Assembly (NCBI RefSeq): GCF_002724055.1 | Contig: NZ_BDQY01000023.1 | Coordinates: 1 to 55,879, forward strand | Length of the DNA stretch: 55,879 nucleotides | Reading direction: 5' to 3' | DNA from: Tepidibacter mesophilus | GTDB taxonomy: Bacteria > Bacillota > Clostridia > Peptostreptococcales > Peptostreptococcaceae | In this document: one piece after another, positions 1 through 7,554 of the stretch | How the letters are laid out: each line of letters begins with the position of its first letter | How positions within the stretch are numbered: the stretch's first letter is position 1 | Made by a program: the position numbers and the translations under genes | Notes under the pieces: generated by a model | Databases searched by the model: none | What the model saw: only the letters and a program-made list of their open reading frames with translations | Told to the model about the DNA's origin: nothing

Positions 1-2
1 AA

Positions 3-92
3 ATACAAGAAGATATAGTACAAGAACAAATAAGTCTGAAAGAATATATAGACCCGTTTACGGGTGAGCCAGTAAACAAGGGCAAAAAATAA
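3..92 (+). pseudogene. C-terminal end of a probable TnpB-like (IS200/IS605) protein, cut by the window edge
   Basis: An open frame enters from the left edge and stops at 90-92. The visible residues end in a DPFTGEPVNKGKK tail. Nothing catalytic is visible, so the TnpB assignment rests on what follows: a compact, hairpin-rich non-coding stretch of about 120 bases, as found at the right end of IS200/IS605 elements. The nucleotide palindrome acccg-ttta-cgggt at 52-65 lies inside the coding part and recurs almost exactly in the last hairpin at 191-211. The protein could also belong to another IS family, and whether the full gene is intact cannot be seen. Confidence 0.4.
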
Positions 93-215
93 ACCCCTTT
101 TAGGGGTAGCCTGGGAAAAAGCGCGGTCGGCATACTTTTCAAAGTGTCTTGAGACACGGTAAGCAACATGCCCTTATAGGGCTCATGCAAACCACCCGTT
201 TTACGGGTGGTCCTG
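93..215 (+). ncRNA. Probable TnpB guide RNA scaffold (omega-RNA/reRNA) at an IS200/IS605 right end
   Basis: Four successive hairpins are visible: 92-107 (accccttttaggggt), 146-157 (tgtcttgagaca), 170-182 (gcccttatagggc) and 191-211 (accacccg/cgggtggt). The last stem has the position and form of the subterminal palindrome at IS200/IS605 right ends. In TnpB systems the scaffold RNA ends at the element boundary and the guide is read from flanking DNA. By inference the guide here would begin just after about 211-215. The exact element end is not visible. Confidence 0.5.
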
Positions 216-228
216 ATTATAAAATTAA

Positions 229-564
229 TTATAATGTACAAAGCTGTATAACATCTTCGTATATAGGATGACTCAGAATATCTTTATCAAGCAATCCAAA
301 TTTACTTAAATCATCCATTATAGGTTGTGAAAATTCAATAGTATATATTGTAGCTCCATAAGAGTTTTTGTACGTAGAAACCTCAATGGATAAATTTTCA
401 AATAGAAGATTTACATCTTCTGACTTCTCAAGTTCATCATCATAAGAAATTATATTTTTATATCCTTTCAATGTAATTAGATTATCTTCATTAAAAACCC
501 ATTTGAATAAGATAATAAGGAAGAAAATAAAAGAAACTATAATGAATAATCGTTTTCTGAGCAT
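229..564 (-). CDS. Hypothetical small membrane-anchored protein (uncertain)
   Basis: This frame encodes about 111 residues if started at the ATG at 564; a start at 585 gives 118. It has a basic N-terminus, one hydrophobic segment (about residues 5-22) and a polar acidic tail. I do not recognise the family. No ribosome binding site precedes either start. The first 20 or so codons lie antisense to a group II intron maturase fragment, and antisense of lysine-rich AT-rich codons easily mimics a membrane segment. The gene may therefore be a 5'-truncated remnant whose N-terminus is an artefact of the intron junction. Confidence 0.3.
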   Translation of the reverse strand: MLRKRLFIIVSFIFFLIILFKWVFNEDNLITLKGYKNIISYDDELEKSEDVNLLFENLSIEVSTYKNSYGATIYTIEFSQPIMDDLSKFGLLDKDILSHPIYEDVIQLCTL

Positions 565-763
565 GAAAGATATAATTAAATGCATAAATCCGATACTTAC
601 TGGTTGGGTAAATTATTATAGAGTTGGATATTCAAGTAAAGTACTCTCTAATATACGAGATTATGTAGAAAAGTGCATACGCAGATTATTGGAAAAACGT
701 ACAAGAAAGGGCGAGGTTTCGGTTGGAAGAAATGAAGTAGTCACTTTATTTATGGAGTACTAG
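503..763 (+). pseudogene. Group II intron maturase/reverse transcriptase, C-terminal fragment
   Basis: About 86 residues match the maturase X domain of group II intron proteins, around the motif INPILTGWVNYYRVGYSSK, with a basic tail (RRLLEKRTRKG). Intact intron proteins are about 400-600 residues with an RT core; here the RT part is absent, so the fragment is non-functional. The frame opens at a TTG without a ribosome site. Intron domain V and VI sequence follows directly downstream in the right order, which supports the call. The 5' junction lies somewhere between 500 and 560. Confidence 0.75.
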
Positions 764-963
764 GGTTGTACTGGGACTATAAAATTAAGTATTTACAACC
801 ACTAGGAATAAAAATGAACTGATGAAAGTTGACCAACTAGAATAGGAAACATAAACTTTAACAAGAATTCTTTAGGTGAGCTGTGTGAGGGAAAACTTCA
901 TGCACGGTTCTTTGGGGGGAGAAGCTGGAAACAAGAACTTATTGCGCCAATCTTTTACCCGAC
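764..963 (+). mobile_element. 3' end of a group II intron (domains V and VI)
   Basis: The segment at 878-910 has the arrangement of domain V: gag-ctgtg at the start pairing with cacggttc at the end around a gaaa loop. It is followed by a domain VI-like stretch ending in ttttacccgac at 953-963, a typical group II 3' terminus. The 3' exon from 964 reads into an IS982-like transposase. Domains I-III and most of the intron protein are missing, so this is a dead, truncated intron. Confidence 0.7.
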
Positions 964-1419
964 ATAACAATAGATTCAGAAAAAGCATTTTCCAGTCTTT
1001 TAAAAAGAGACTTACTTTGGATTTAAGTTACATGCATTAACTACAACAAAAGGATTTTTAACTGATGTTGTTGTAACACCAGCGGATATAGATGATAGGG
1101 AAGCTATATTTGATTTTCTTGAAGCGCGATAATAGTAATGATCAGTACCCCAAAGATATAAGGCAGTTAATATTTAAAGTCAGAAGAAGAATAGAAACTA
1201 GCTTCTCACAATTGTTCGGAGCAATTAAATATAAATAGGGTGAAAAGCAAGTCATACTGAGGGTTTATTACCAGAACTAAGATAAAAATTCTTTCTCATA
1301 ATATATCATTTTTTATAAATAAACTTCTTGGGAATGATGAGAATATAGCAAAAATTAAATCTTTAATATTTGGACAACATATGCATAAATTTGAATTAAA
1401 GAGGATATTTTTTTGTTGA
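964..1419 (+). pseudogene. IS982-family transposase remnant, several frameshifts
   Basis: In pieces of different frames the translation gives a transposase-like core. At 1022-1132 it reads FKLHALTTTKGFLTDVVVTP, followed by ADIDDREAIFDFLE. Around 1270-1418 a C-terminal piece reads KILSHNISFFINKLLGN. These resemble the DDE transposases of the IS982 family, but in-frame stops and frameshifts break the gene. The group II intron 3' junction lies at its left end, so the intron had inserted into this transposase before the 5' part was lost. A hairpin (1420-1451) closes the remnant. Confidence 0.6.
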
Positions 1420-1500
1420 AATCAATTTACCATATCAAGTGAATTGATTTTAACTAGCATAATAGATTGAATATATAAATTCTTAATATTTTTTAAATAT

Positions 1501-1558
1501 AAAAAAGCTACAAAAATTACTGAGATAATTCTTAATCTAGTAATTTTTGTAGCTTTTT
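1501..1558. terminator. Bidirectional intrinsic terminator
   Basis: A long near-perfect inverted repeat: aaaaaagctacaaaaattact at the left and its complement at the right, ending in a T-tract. It lies downstream of the minus-strand flavin-binding gene and separates it from the mobile-element remnants. Confidence 0.85.
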
Positions 1559-1634
1559 AAATTTGATTTGCAGCATTTTATTTGTTTGAAATGTAAATTA
1601 CACACTTTATAGAAACTTTTTATATAAATAAAGT

Positions 1635-2039
1635 CTATATTGTATAGTGATGTGCCCCATTTACAAAATCATATGTTTGAACTCTCTTAACATCCATATA
1701 AAAAATCTTAAATAGTTCATTATCAGATGATTTATATATTTCTTTAATAGCAGGATATTCATTCAAAGCTCTTTCCTTTAACTCTTTATCTTCAACGAAT
1801 GTAACAGGACCATCAATAGATAAAACACTAGAATAGTCTTTTGCATGTGAACAAAAAGAAGCTTCCGGGATTTCTGTTAATTGATCATAAACTGGTTTAT
1901 CATTACTTGTTCCAAAATAAACCTTGTTTCCATTAGCAAAAAGGAATTGAAATGCTCTAGTTGATACACCTGTATTATTCCTTGTTGCAAGTACTCCACA
2001 AAGATTTTCTTTTAAAATTTTAACATAGTTAATACTCAT
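1635..2039 (-). CDS. Pyridoxamine 5'-phosphate oxidase-like flavin-binding protein
   Basis: This 134-residue protein has the split-barrel FMN-binding fold of the PNPOx-like family: an N-terminal LCGVLATRNNTGVSTRAFQF strand pair, KVYFGTSNDKPVYDQL, then an ASFCSHA strand. The family binds FMN or F420 and includes many small reductases and flavin carriers of unknown substrate; a specific reaction cannot be assigned. A good site, AGGAGG, precedes the ATG by about 10 bases. It is transcribed away from the acetyltransferase gene at 2271, so the two share a 230-base control region, possibly read by the HxlR regulator at 4582. Confidence 0.8.
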   Translation of the reverse strand: MSINYVKILKENLCGVLATRNNTGVSTRAFQFLFANGNKVYFGTSNDKPVYDQLTEIPEASFCSHAKDYSSVLSIDGPVTFVEDKELKERALNEYPAIKEIYKSSDNELFKIFYMDVKRVQTYDFVNGAHHYTI

Positions 2040-2270
2040 TTTCCTAAAACCTCCTATATAGTAATTAAATTGTAACTACATAGTATAAAAATATCTATTA
2101 AATGTAAATAACGCACTTAAAAGTAACATAGTAACCTAAAAGATACTTAATTACTAAAAAGTGCCTAATTTACAAAAATTGCGACAATATTATACAATTA
2201 ATTTACATAAAGTTCTTAATTAGTTAATTATATACTTTATTTACATAATACATTAAATATAAAGGGGAGA
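2040..2270. promoter_or_regulatory. Divergent control region with repeated short motifs
   Basis: The spacer between the flavin-binding gene and the acetyltransferase gene is very AT-rich. It has several related short stretches: tagtaattaaattgtaactac (2060-2080 area), aaaagtaacatagtaacct, and acttaattactaaaaagt. Such repeats around TAATTA/AGTAAC suit a winged-helix regulator. I infer that the HxlR protein at 4582-4905 may bind here; no single operator can be defined by eye. Confidence 0.35.
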
Positions 2271-2921
2271 ATGAATAAGATGACTGATTTTAAATCTTGG
2301 AGAGATATTGAATTTGTAAAAGACAAAATTGAAAATCCTCATATTTATGTAGGTGAATATACCTATTATGCTGGATATTACAATTTTAGAACTTTTGAAG
2401 ATACTTGTGTCAGATATTTAGATGATGAGGAAGATAACTGTGATAACTTAATAATTGGTAAATTCTGTTCTATAGCTTCTGGAGTAGTATTTAACTTAGG
2501 AGGCAATCAAAGACATAGAAAAGATTGGGTTACTACTTATCCACTGTATCAAATGTTTCCCGATGATTGTCCTGAAAATGGATTTGCTCCAATGGGTGAT
2601 ACAGTCGTAGGAAATGATGTTTGGATAGGAAGTGATGCCCTTATAATGCCAGGTGTAACTATAGGAGATGGGGCTATTATTGCAGCAAAATCTGTAGTTA
2701 CTAAAAATGTAGAACCTTATTCTATTGTAGCAGGAGTACCAGCAAAACAAACTTCCAAAAGATTTTCAGATGAAATAATCAAAGCTCTTCTTGAAATAAA
2801 ATGGTGGGATTTCCCTATTGAATATATAAAAAAATTAATGCCTTTTCTTGCTAGTAATAATATTGAACTAATGATTAATAAGTCAAATGAACTTTTAAGA
2901 GAATTAAAACAAATTAGTTAA
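2271..2921 (+). CDS. Xenobiotic/CatB-Vat type O-acetyltransferase
   Basis: This 216-residue protein is a left-handed beta-helix (hexapeptide repeat) acetyltransferase of the XAT class, which acetylates chloramphenicol, streptogramin A or unknown small molecules using acetyl-CoA. The signature GGNQRHRKDWVTTYP (about residues 77-91) carries the catalytic His82. The hexapeptide repeats follow (VVGNDVWIGSDALIMPGV, then TIGDGAIIAAKSVV) and then the usual VAGVPAK turn. The start follows aaagggg with good spacing. It opens a three-gene run with a TrpA-like protein and a histidine phosphatase, so its substrate may be an intermediate of that pathway rather than an antibiotic. Confidence 0.85.
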   Translation: MNKMTDFKSWRDIEFVKDKIENPHIYVGEYTYYAGYYNFRTFEDTCVRYLDDEEDNCDNLIIGKFCSIASGVVFNLGGNQRHRKDWVTTYPLYQMFPDDCPENGFAPMGDTVVGNDVWIGSDALIMPGVTIGDGAIIAAKSVVTKNVEPYSIVAGVPAKQTSKRFSDEIIKALLEIKWWDFPIEYIKKLMPFLASNNIELMINKSNELLRELKQIS

Positions 2922-2948
2922 CCACAAATATTAGAGAGGATGATAAAC

Positions 2949-3722
2949 ATGAAGAAACTTTTTTCTAAAAGAAATAAAGCTGCAATGTTAAAAAGAGGTA
3001 AATTATTTATTGGATATATCACAGCTGGATATCCTCAGAAAGATTCCTTTATCCCAATTTTAAAAAAATGTGAAAATGAAGGAGTTGATATTTTTGAAGT
3101 AGGATATCCTTCATTAAATCCGTTTGCAGATGGAGAAATTATTCGTAATGCTCAAAAAAGTGTAGATTGTTCAATTAGAACTGATATAGAGTATTGGAAG
3201 CAATTACGCTCTGAAATTGATGGACCTATTTGGGTTATGGGTTATTCAGCTGATCTTATTGGTACAGGTAACTATTTAAAAATAGCTGAGGCTGGAGTTG
3301 CAGATGCTTTTGTTATTCCAGACATTAATATAGATGAAACAATTAAACTTGGTGAAGAATTATCTAAATACGAAATAGATATGGTTTACTTTGTAAAAAA
3401 CGGAGAACCTGAACTTGAAAAGTACTTTGAGCATAGTTCTCTGATTTATTATCAGTTAATTAATGGACCAACAGGTTCAAAAACAACACAGTCAGATGAT
3501 TTTTCAGTATTTTTAAATCAATCAAAACAGTATGATGATATATACGTTTTTGGAGGCTTTGGTATAAACAGTGGAGAACGAGCAGTTAAATTACTTAACT
3601 CAGGATTTGATGGTACAATAGTTGGAACTGCTATGATATCTCATTTAAATGAATCCGAAGAATCTCTTTTATCATTTATAAGCGATATACACTCTGCTAT
3701 TACAGAGTCTTCACATGCCTAG
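2949..3722 (+). CDS. Stand-alone tryptophan synthase alpha-like protein (TrpA family TIM barrel)
   Basis: This 257-residue protein matches the TrpA family, which cleaves indole-3-glycerol phosphate to indole and glyceraldehyde 3-phosphate. Both catalytic acids are placed as expected: Glu in FEVGYPSLNPFADG and Asp in the same ADG. The phosphate-binding end (FGGFGINSGE, then GTIVGTAMI) is also present. The ATG at 2940 overlaps the Shine-Dalgarno AGAGAGGA, so the ATG at 2949 is preferred. No trpB or other trp gene is near; instead it sits between an acetyltransferase and a phosphatase. It may be a specialised lyase, like plant BX1 or IGL, or act on another phosphorylated substrate. Confidence 0.8.
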   Translation: MKKLFSKRNKAAMLKRGKLFIGYITAGYPQKDSFIPILKKCENEGVDIFEVGYPSLNPFADGEIIRNAQKSVDCSIRTDIEYWKQLRSEIDGPIWVMGYSADLIGTGNYLKIAEAGVADAFVIPDINIDETIKLGEELSKYEIDMVYFVKNGEPELEKYFEHSSLIYYQLINGPTGSKTTQSDDFSVFLNQSKQYDDIYVFGGFGINSGERAVKLLNSGFDGTIVGTAMISHLNESEESLLSFISDIHSAITESSHA

Positions 3723-3783
3723 TGAATTTCATTTAATACAAAATCTTAAGGACAAAATTTAAAAAGTTGAAAGGATATATTAT

Positions 3784-4467
3784 ATGTACTTAAATAAAAA
3801 TGATAAATCAAATTCTATTAATATAACAAAACCAGTGGAAATTTGGATGGTACGTCATGGAGAAACTATATTTAATATAAAAGGGCTTGTACAAGGATGG
3901 TGTGATTCACCTTTAACTAAGAAGGGAGTTATTACAACCTCTTATTTAGGGAAGGGACTTAAAGAAAAAAATATTCAATTTGAAGCACTATACAGTAGTG
4001 ACTTAACTCGTTGTTTAGATACATCTCAAATTCTACTTGATAATATGGGTATTTCATTAGAAATAAATTTAGATAAGCGCCTTCGTGAAATAAATACTGG
4101 TGATGGTGAGGGGGATCCTATAACTGAACAACTAAAAAAATATCCCCATTCATTTAATTTTAAAAAACATCCAGGAACACCAAATGGTGAAAATTGGGAT
4201 GATGTATTTAATAGAGTAATTCCGGCTTTAAAAGATATAGGAGAGGCTCATAAATTATCAGGGGGTAAGATTCTTGTAGTTTCCCATACTATGACAATAG
4301 CTGCCGTTATGGGTTATTTAAATCCAGAGCAAGAAATTGCTTCTTCCGTTCCAAATAGTAGTGTTACTATTTTTGAATATGAAGATGGTAATCTCTTCTT
4401 AAAAAAAGAACCGGATACTTCTTATAGTGAAATTGGTATAAATATATCCGAATCTAAGTTGGCATAA
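3784..4467 (+). CDS. Histidine phosphatase (phosphoglycerate mutase-like) family protein
   Basis: This 227-residue protein has the RHG motif, MVRHGET, near residue 24, whose His takes the phosphate. The partner motifs are YSSDLTRCLDTSQ, RLREINTGDGEG and the second catalytic His in LVVSHTMT. The family includes phosphatases for sugar phosphates, alpha-ribazole phosphate and others. An N-terminal extension of about 20 residues precedes the fold. AAAGGA lies 9 bases upstream of the ATG. The gene follows the TrpA-like gene by 61 bases and probably shares its transcript, so it may dephosphorylate that pathway's product. The stand-alone substrate is unknown. Confidence 0.85.
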   Translation: MYLNKNDKSNSINITKPVEIWMVRHGETIFNIKGLVQGWCDSPLTKKGVITTSYLGKGLKEKNIQFEALYSSDLTRCLDTSQILLDNMGISLEINLDKRLREINTGDGEGDPITEQLKKYPHSFNFKKHPGTPNGENWDDVFNRVIPALKDIGEAHKLSGGKILVVSHTMTIAAVMGYLNPEQEIASSVPNSSVTIFEYEDGNLFLKKEPDTSYSEIGINISESKLA

Positions 4468-4494
4468 AGCTATTATCTGTTTCATTAATTTATG

Positions 4495-4557
4495 AAAAAC
4501 TAAACCTTCTGTGTTGATTTTTGAAAAACCATTAAAACACATTTAGGTTTAGTTTTT
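4495..4557. terminator. Bidirectional intrinsic terminator
   Basis: The inverted repeat aaaaactaaacct ... aggtttagttttt lies between the convergent phosphatase and HxlR genes and serves both strands. Confidence 0.8.
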
Positions 4558-4581
4558 TAGTATTAAACTTTACTATATAGT

Positions 4582-4905
4582 TTATGTATCTTTTATATTG
4601 TTAACTGTTTCTATATAAAACTCTCCCCAATTTAATAATTCGTTTAAAATTGGATCTATAGAGTATCCTAACTCTGTTAAAGAATATTCAACCTTTGGTG
4701 GAACAACGGGATACACTTTTCTATTTATTAATCCACCTTTTTCCATGACCTTCAAATTTGAAGAAAGTACTTTTTGAGTTATAGTCTTTAATGATTTTTG
4801 TAATTCTCCAAATCTCTTTGTTCCATTTAAAAGTTCTCTTATAATTAAAAATCTCCATTTATCACCTAACAGTTCGAGAGTTACTTCCATAGGGCATTTA
4901 TTCAA
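4582..4905 (-). CDS. HxlR-family winged-helix transcriptional regulator
   Basis: This 107-residue protein has the HxlR hallmarks: CPMEVTLELLGDKWRFLIIRELL, FGELQKSLKTITQKVLSSNL as the recognition region, and a wing ending in VEYSLTELGYSIDPILNEL. The N-terminal Cys (residue 4) is conserved and is the redox or electrophile sensor in several HxlR proteins. AGGAGG precedes the start. It lies convergent to the acetyltransferase/TrpA-like/phosphatase run and is its likely regulator, by position only. Confidence 0.85.
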   Translation of the reverse strand: MNKCPMEVTLELLGDKWRFLIIRELLNGTKRFGELQKSLKTITQKVLSSNLKVMEKGGLINRKVYPVVPPKVEYSLTELGYSIDPILNELLNWGEFYIETVNNIKDT

Positions 4906-5365
4906 AATATAACCTCCTTTAAATTTTTATTATCTAGTATTATATATATTAAAATTTTATCTATAGCATCTCGTATGTTTTAACTATATTTTGGAACCCT
5001 AATTTTATTTAAATTTAATATTTTTGCAAATGGAAGTTTTTTAGTTTGATTATTTTATAACATTATTTATTTCAAATTATATAAAATTATACATATTATG
5101 TCAACTGATGTCTTGTTTTCTATAATTTTACTGAAAATATTATTATTTAGATTGAAAATATTTTTTAATTGATCCAAGAAATTTAGAATATGTAAAATAA
5201 TGGTTAGAAAGTTATAAAAATGAATTATCAGAAAAAACAACTAACTTTGGAAAGAGCCATTCATATTGTATCGTTTGTACATTGAGCAAAAATACTGAAT
5301 AGGATAGAGGAATCTATCCTATTATACTTTTATTGTTTTCTACGTGGAGAACCTGCATATCTTAT
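4906..5365. other. Gene-poor AT-rich stretch with a possible gene fragment and a hairpin
   Basis: No intact gene is visible. Around 5170-5290 a plus-strand frame reads WLESYKNELSEKTTNFG followed by KSHSYCIVCTLSKNTE. It has an upstream stop and no start site and looks like a remnant of an unrecognised gene. A clean hairpin, aataggataga/tctatcctatt, at 5298-5323 followed by a loose T-rich run is probably a terminator. The region from 4906 to 5000 must hold the promoter of the HxlR gene. Confidence 0.4.
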
Positions 5366-5520
5366 TTAAAAAAACTCGGCTAAATCTTTATCGACTGCAA
5401 CTAAATCACTTCTATCTAATTTTTTTAAGTGAATTCTTACCAATAGCTTGGACTGCAAGTTTCATTTCAGTAATACATGATTTTAAGAAAATAGAAAGAT
5501 GTGAAGCTGATTCGTCTATT
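5366..5520 (-). pseudogene. C-terminal remnant, probably of an FMN-binding glutamate synthase family protein
   Basis: The minus strand reads SASHLSIFLKSCITEMKLAV then QAIGKNSLKKLDRSDLVAVD and KDLAEFF before a stop at 5366-5368. An AVQAIGK...L..L...DLVALD pattern is what I associate with the C-terminal end of FMN-binding glutamate synthase family proteins in clostridia. The upstream part is missing and is replaced by an IS982-like fragment, so the gene was truncated by an insertion. The family assignment is from memory of the pattern and is moderate at best. Confidence 0.4.
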
Positions 5521-5696
5521 TCTAATTGATATAGGTGTGATTTTATTGTATATATCATCAATAACTACAAAAATAGTTGTTAATAAATCCGTTAAATTCT
5601 TAAGTTTTTTTAATTTATTTAAACTATTTATATATTCATTAATAGTTTGTTTATTGTTAGAGTTAGGTAGGAATTCTTTACTCTTGTATTTTTTAT
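5521..5696 (-). pseudogene. IS982-family transposase, N-terminal fragment
   Basis: On the minus strand an N-terminal transposase-like sequence reads TDLLTTIFVVIDDIYNKITP then ISIRNRR. This matches the start region of IS982 transposases (short helix, IDD-Y, then a -KNRR motif), and there it stops. It abuts the glutamate-synthase-like remnant in another frame. Together with the C-terminal IS982 remnant at 964-1419 it shows that this family was active nearby. No terminal repeats could be picked out. Confidence 0.5.
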
Positions 5697-5948
5697 AAAT
5701 AAATATTGAGCAGTTAAAAAAATCTGTTTATATTTTACTTAAGCCATAGAGTGTGGAATTTATGGTAAAATAAGGACATATTTTTTTCGATAAATAATAA
5801 AGAATACTAATATGTTTCAAAATTAAGGTTAATATCTAAAGATATCTGCATTGTGACTTATGGTGAAAAGGCGAAAATAAAGAACAAATAAATCAGAATA
5901 GTAATTTAGTTAGCTTTTAAATAAAGAGTACTTGAAGGGGATAAAAAT

Positions 5949-6653
5949 ATGAAAATAGAGTATATACATAGATTTGATTATAATGATGAACAAGATTTTG
6001 TTAAAATACAAAATGATTTAAAGAGGCAAATTGAATTAAAAAATAGAATCGAAGAAAATAAAATAAATATTTGCGCAGGGGTAGACTTAGCTTACTGGGA
6101 AAAAGACGGAGAAACATATGGAGCCTGTAGTATTATAGTTTTAAATTATAAGAACAAAGAGATTATAGAGAAAGTTTCTAGCCATGGAAAGATAAAAGTT
6201 CCCTATGTTGCAGGATTTTTAGCTTTTAGAGAAATTCCTTTAATAATAGAAGCTGTTGAAAAATTAAATTTAGAACCAGATGTATTCTTATTTGATGGTA
6301 ATGGATATCTTCACTATAATCATATGGGTATAGCAACACATTCATCATTATTTTTAAATAAGCCTACCATAGGAATAGCTAAATCTTATTTAAAAATAAA
6401 TGGAGTAGATTATATAATGCCTGAAAATGAAAAAGGATCTTATAAGGATATTTTAATAAATGAGGAAGTATACGGTAGAGTAGTAAGAACAAGAAAAGAT
6501 GTAAAACCTATATTTATTTCTTGTGGAAATTACATCGATTTAGAAACATGTAATAAAATTGTAATGGAGCTGGTAAATAAAGATAGTAGACTGCCAATAC
6601 CAGTTAGGCTAGCAGACTTAGAAACACATGTATTGAGAGAAACTTTAAAATAA
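5949..6653 (+). CDS. nfi: Endonuclease V (deoxyinosine 3' endonuclease)
   Basis: This 234-residue protein cuts DNA one base 3' of deaminated purines (inosine, xanthine), starting alternative excision repair. Family motifs are present in order: GVDLAYWE (metal-binding Asp), VPYVAGFLAFRE (damage pocket and Glu), LFDGNGYLHYNHMGIATHSS (metal-binding Asp) and KPTIGIAKS. The third block reads GNGYLH where most family members have GQGIAHP, so it is a divergent member. AAGGGG precedes the ATG. The gene stands alone between long non-coding stretches. Confidence 0.88.
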   Translation: MKIEYIHRFDYNDEQDFVKIQNDLKRQIELKNRIEENKINICAGVDLAYWEKDGETYGACSIIVLNYKNKEIIEKVSSHGKIKVPYVAGFLAFREIPLIIEAVEKLNLEPDVFLFDGNGYLHYNHMGIATHSSLFLNKPTIGIAKSYLKINGVDYIMPENEKGSYKDILINEEVYGRVVRTRKDVKPIFISCGNYIDLETCNKIVMELVNKDSRLPIPVRLADLETHVLRETLK

Positions 6654-7554
6654 CCATATGATTAACACAAAAGTTATAAACAGGTTATAATGCTGACAAG
6701 AGGATTAATCTCAATTTAGATAGTAGTCTTTATAGTAAATTTGCCACCAATGTATAAAATACAATTTATTAAGTTAAGGTCAAAGCATACAGAGTTATTG
6801 AATATCGTATATATGAACGTATAAGTTAGATTATAAAACATTTTAAGATATATCTAAATATTATAAAATGTTAGATTTATATAAATGCTCTATATTGAAA
6901 CTGTCGCACTTATTCGTAAAAAGAATTAGAAAATTGTATAGTGGTTAAGCACAAATGACGCTTATTAAAAACTAGTAGCTAACATTTTAATAGGCGCGCC
7001 ATATACATTTAGTAGGTGAAAAATTAGATTCCAGAACGAAGTATAAGTTTGAAAATAAAGAGAATAAGAAGAGTTTTAAAACTTAAATAATATAGTGGGG
7101 AGTATTTTGATTACGAAAATTTAGGTTGAAAATTTAATATTCCACCAACGGGGGAGTTTGTTGGTGGAATAAGCTAAGGTTTTAATAAAAGAAATAAAAT
7201 CTTTTATTAAGAGTCATTAAATTTAGTATAGACTTAATTTAAGTATTTACAAGCTTTATGAATTTCATACACTTAATATTAAAAAAAGTAATAATTTATT
7301 TTGTTTATATAAATTAACTTTTATGCCTGATACCATTATTAAAGATATAAAAAGCTTAAAAACTAAAATGAATGAGTTTTTATAAGAAATTATTTTGTAT
7401 AAGTTTTTTATATAATGTTAATTTCTCGGGAAATATACGGATTGATGTTAGAGCTGTTTATTGTAATCCATAAAACGATAGTATTAAGTACTGTGTTCGA
7501 AAAGATTGAAGGTAGGTATATTGAATTATATATTATTTTTAGGGGGGATGAATT
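6654..7554. other. Long stretch (900 bases) without a recognisable gene
   Basis: Stops occur in all frames and I see no coding pattern beyond a possible 20-codon scrap at 7323-7385. A strong hairpin, attccaccaac/gttggtggaat, occupies 7139-7171 and has no T-tract, so it may be an operator or an element end rather than a terminator. The rest is AT-rich and probably decayed. Confidence 0.4.

Noticed and set aside
5344-5698. Two plus-strand frames (61 and 65 codons) that look like small membrane proteins
   Set aside because: They are antisense to the IS982 and glutamate-synthase-like remnants, which explain the sequence better; no ribosome site.
7139-7171. Strong hairpin considered as a CRISPR-like repeat or a terminator
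   Set aside because: It occurs once, has no spacers and no T-tract; left as an unexplained palindrome in a non-coding stretch.
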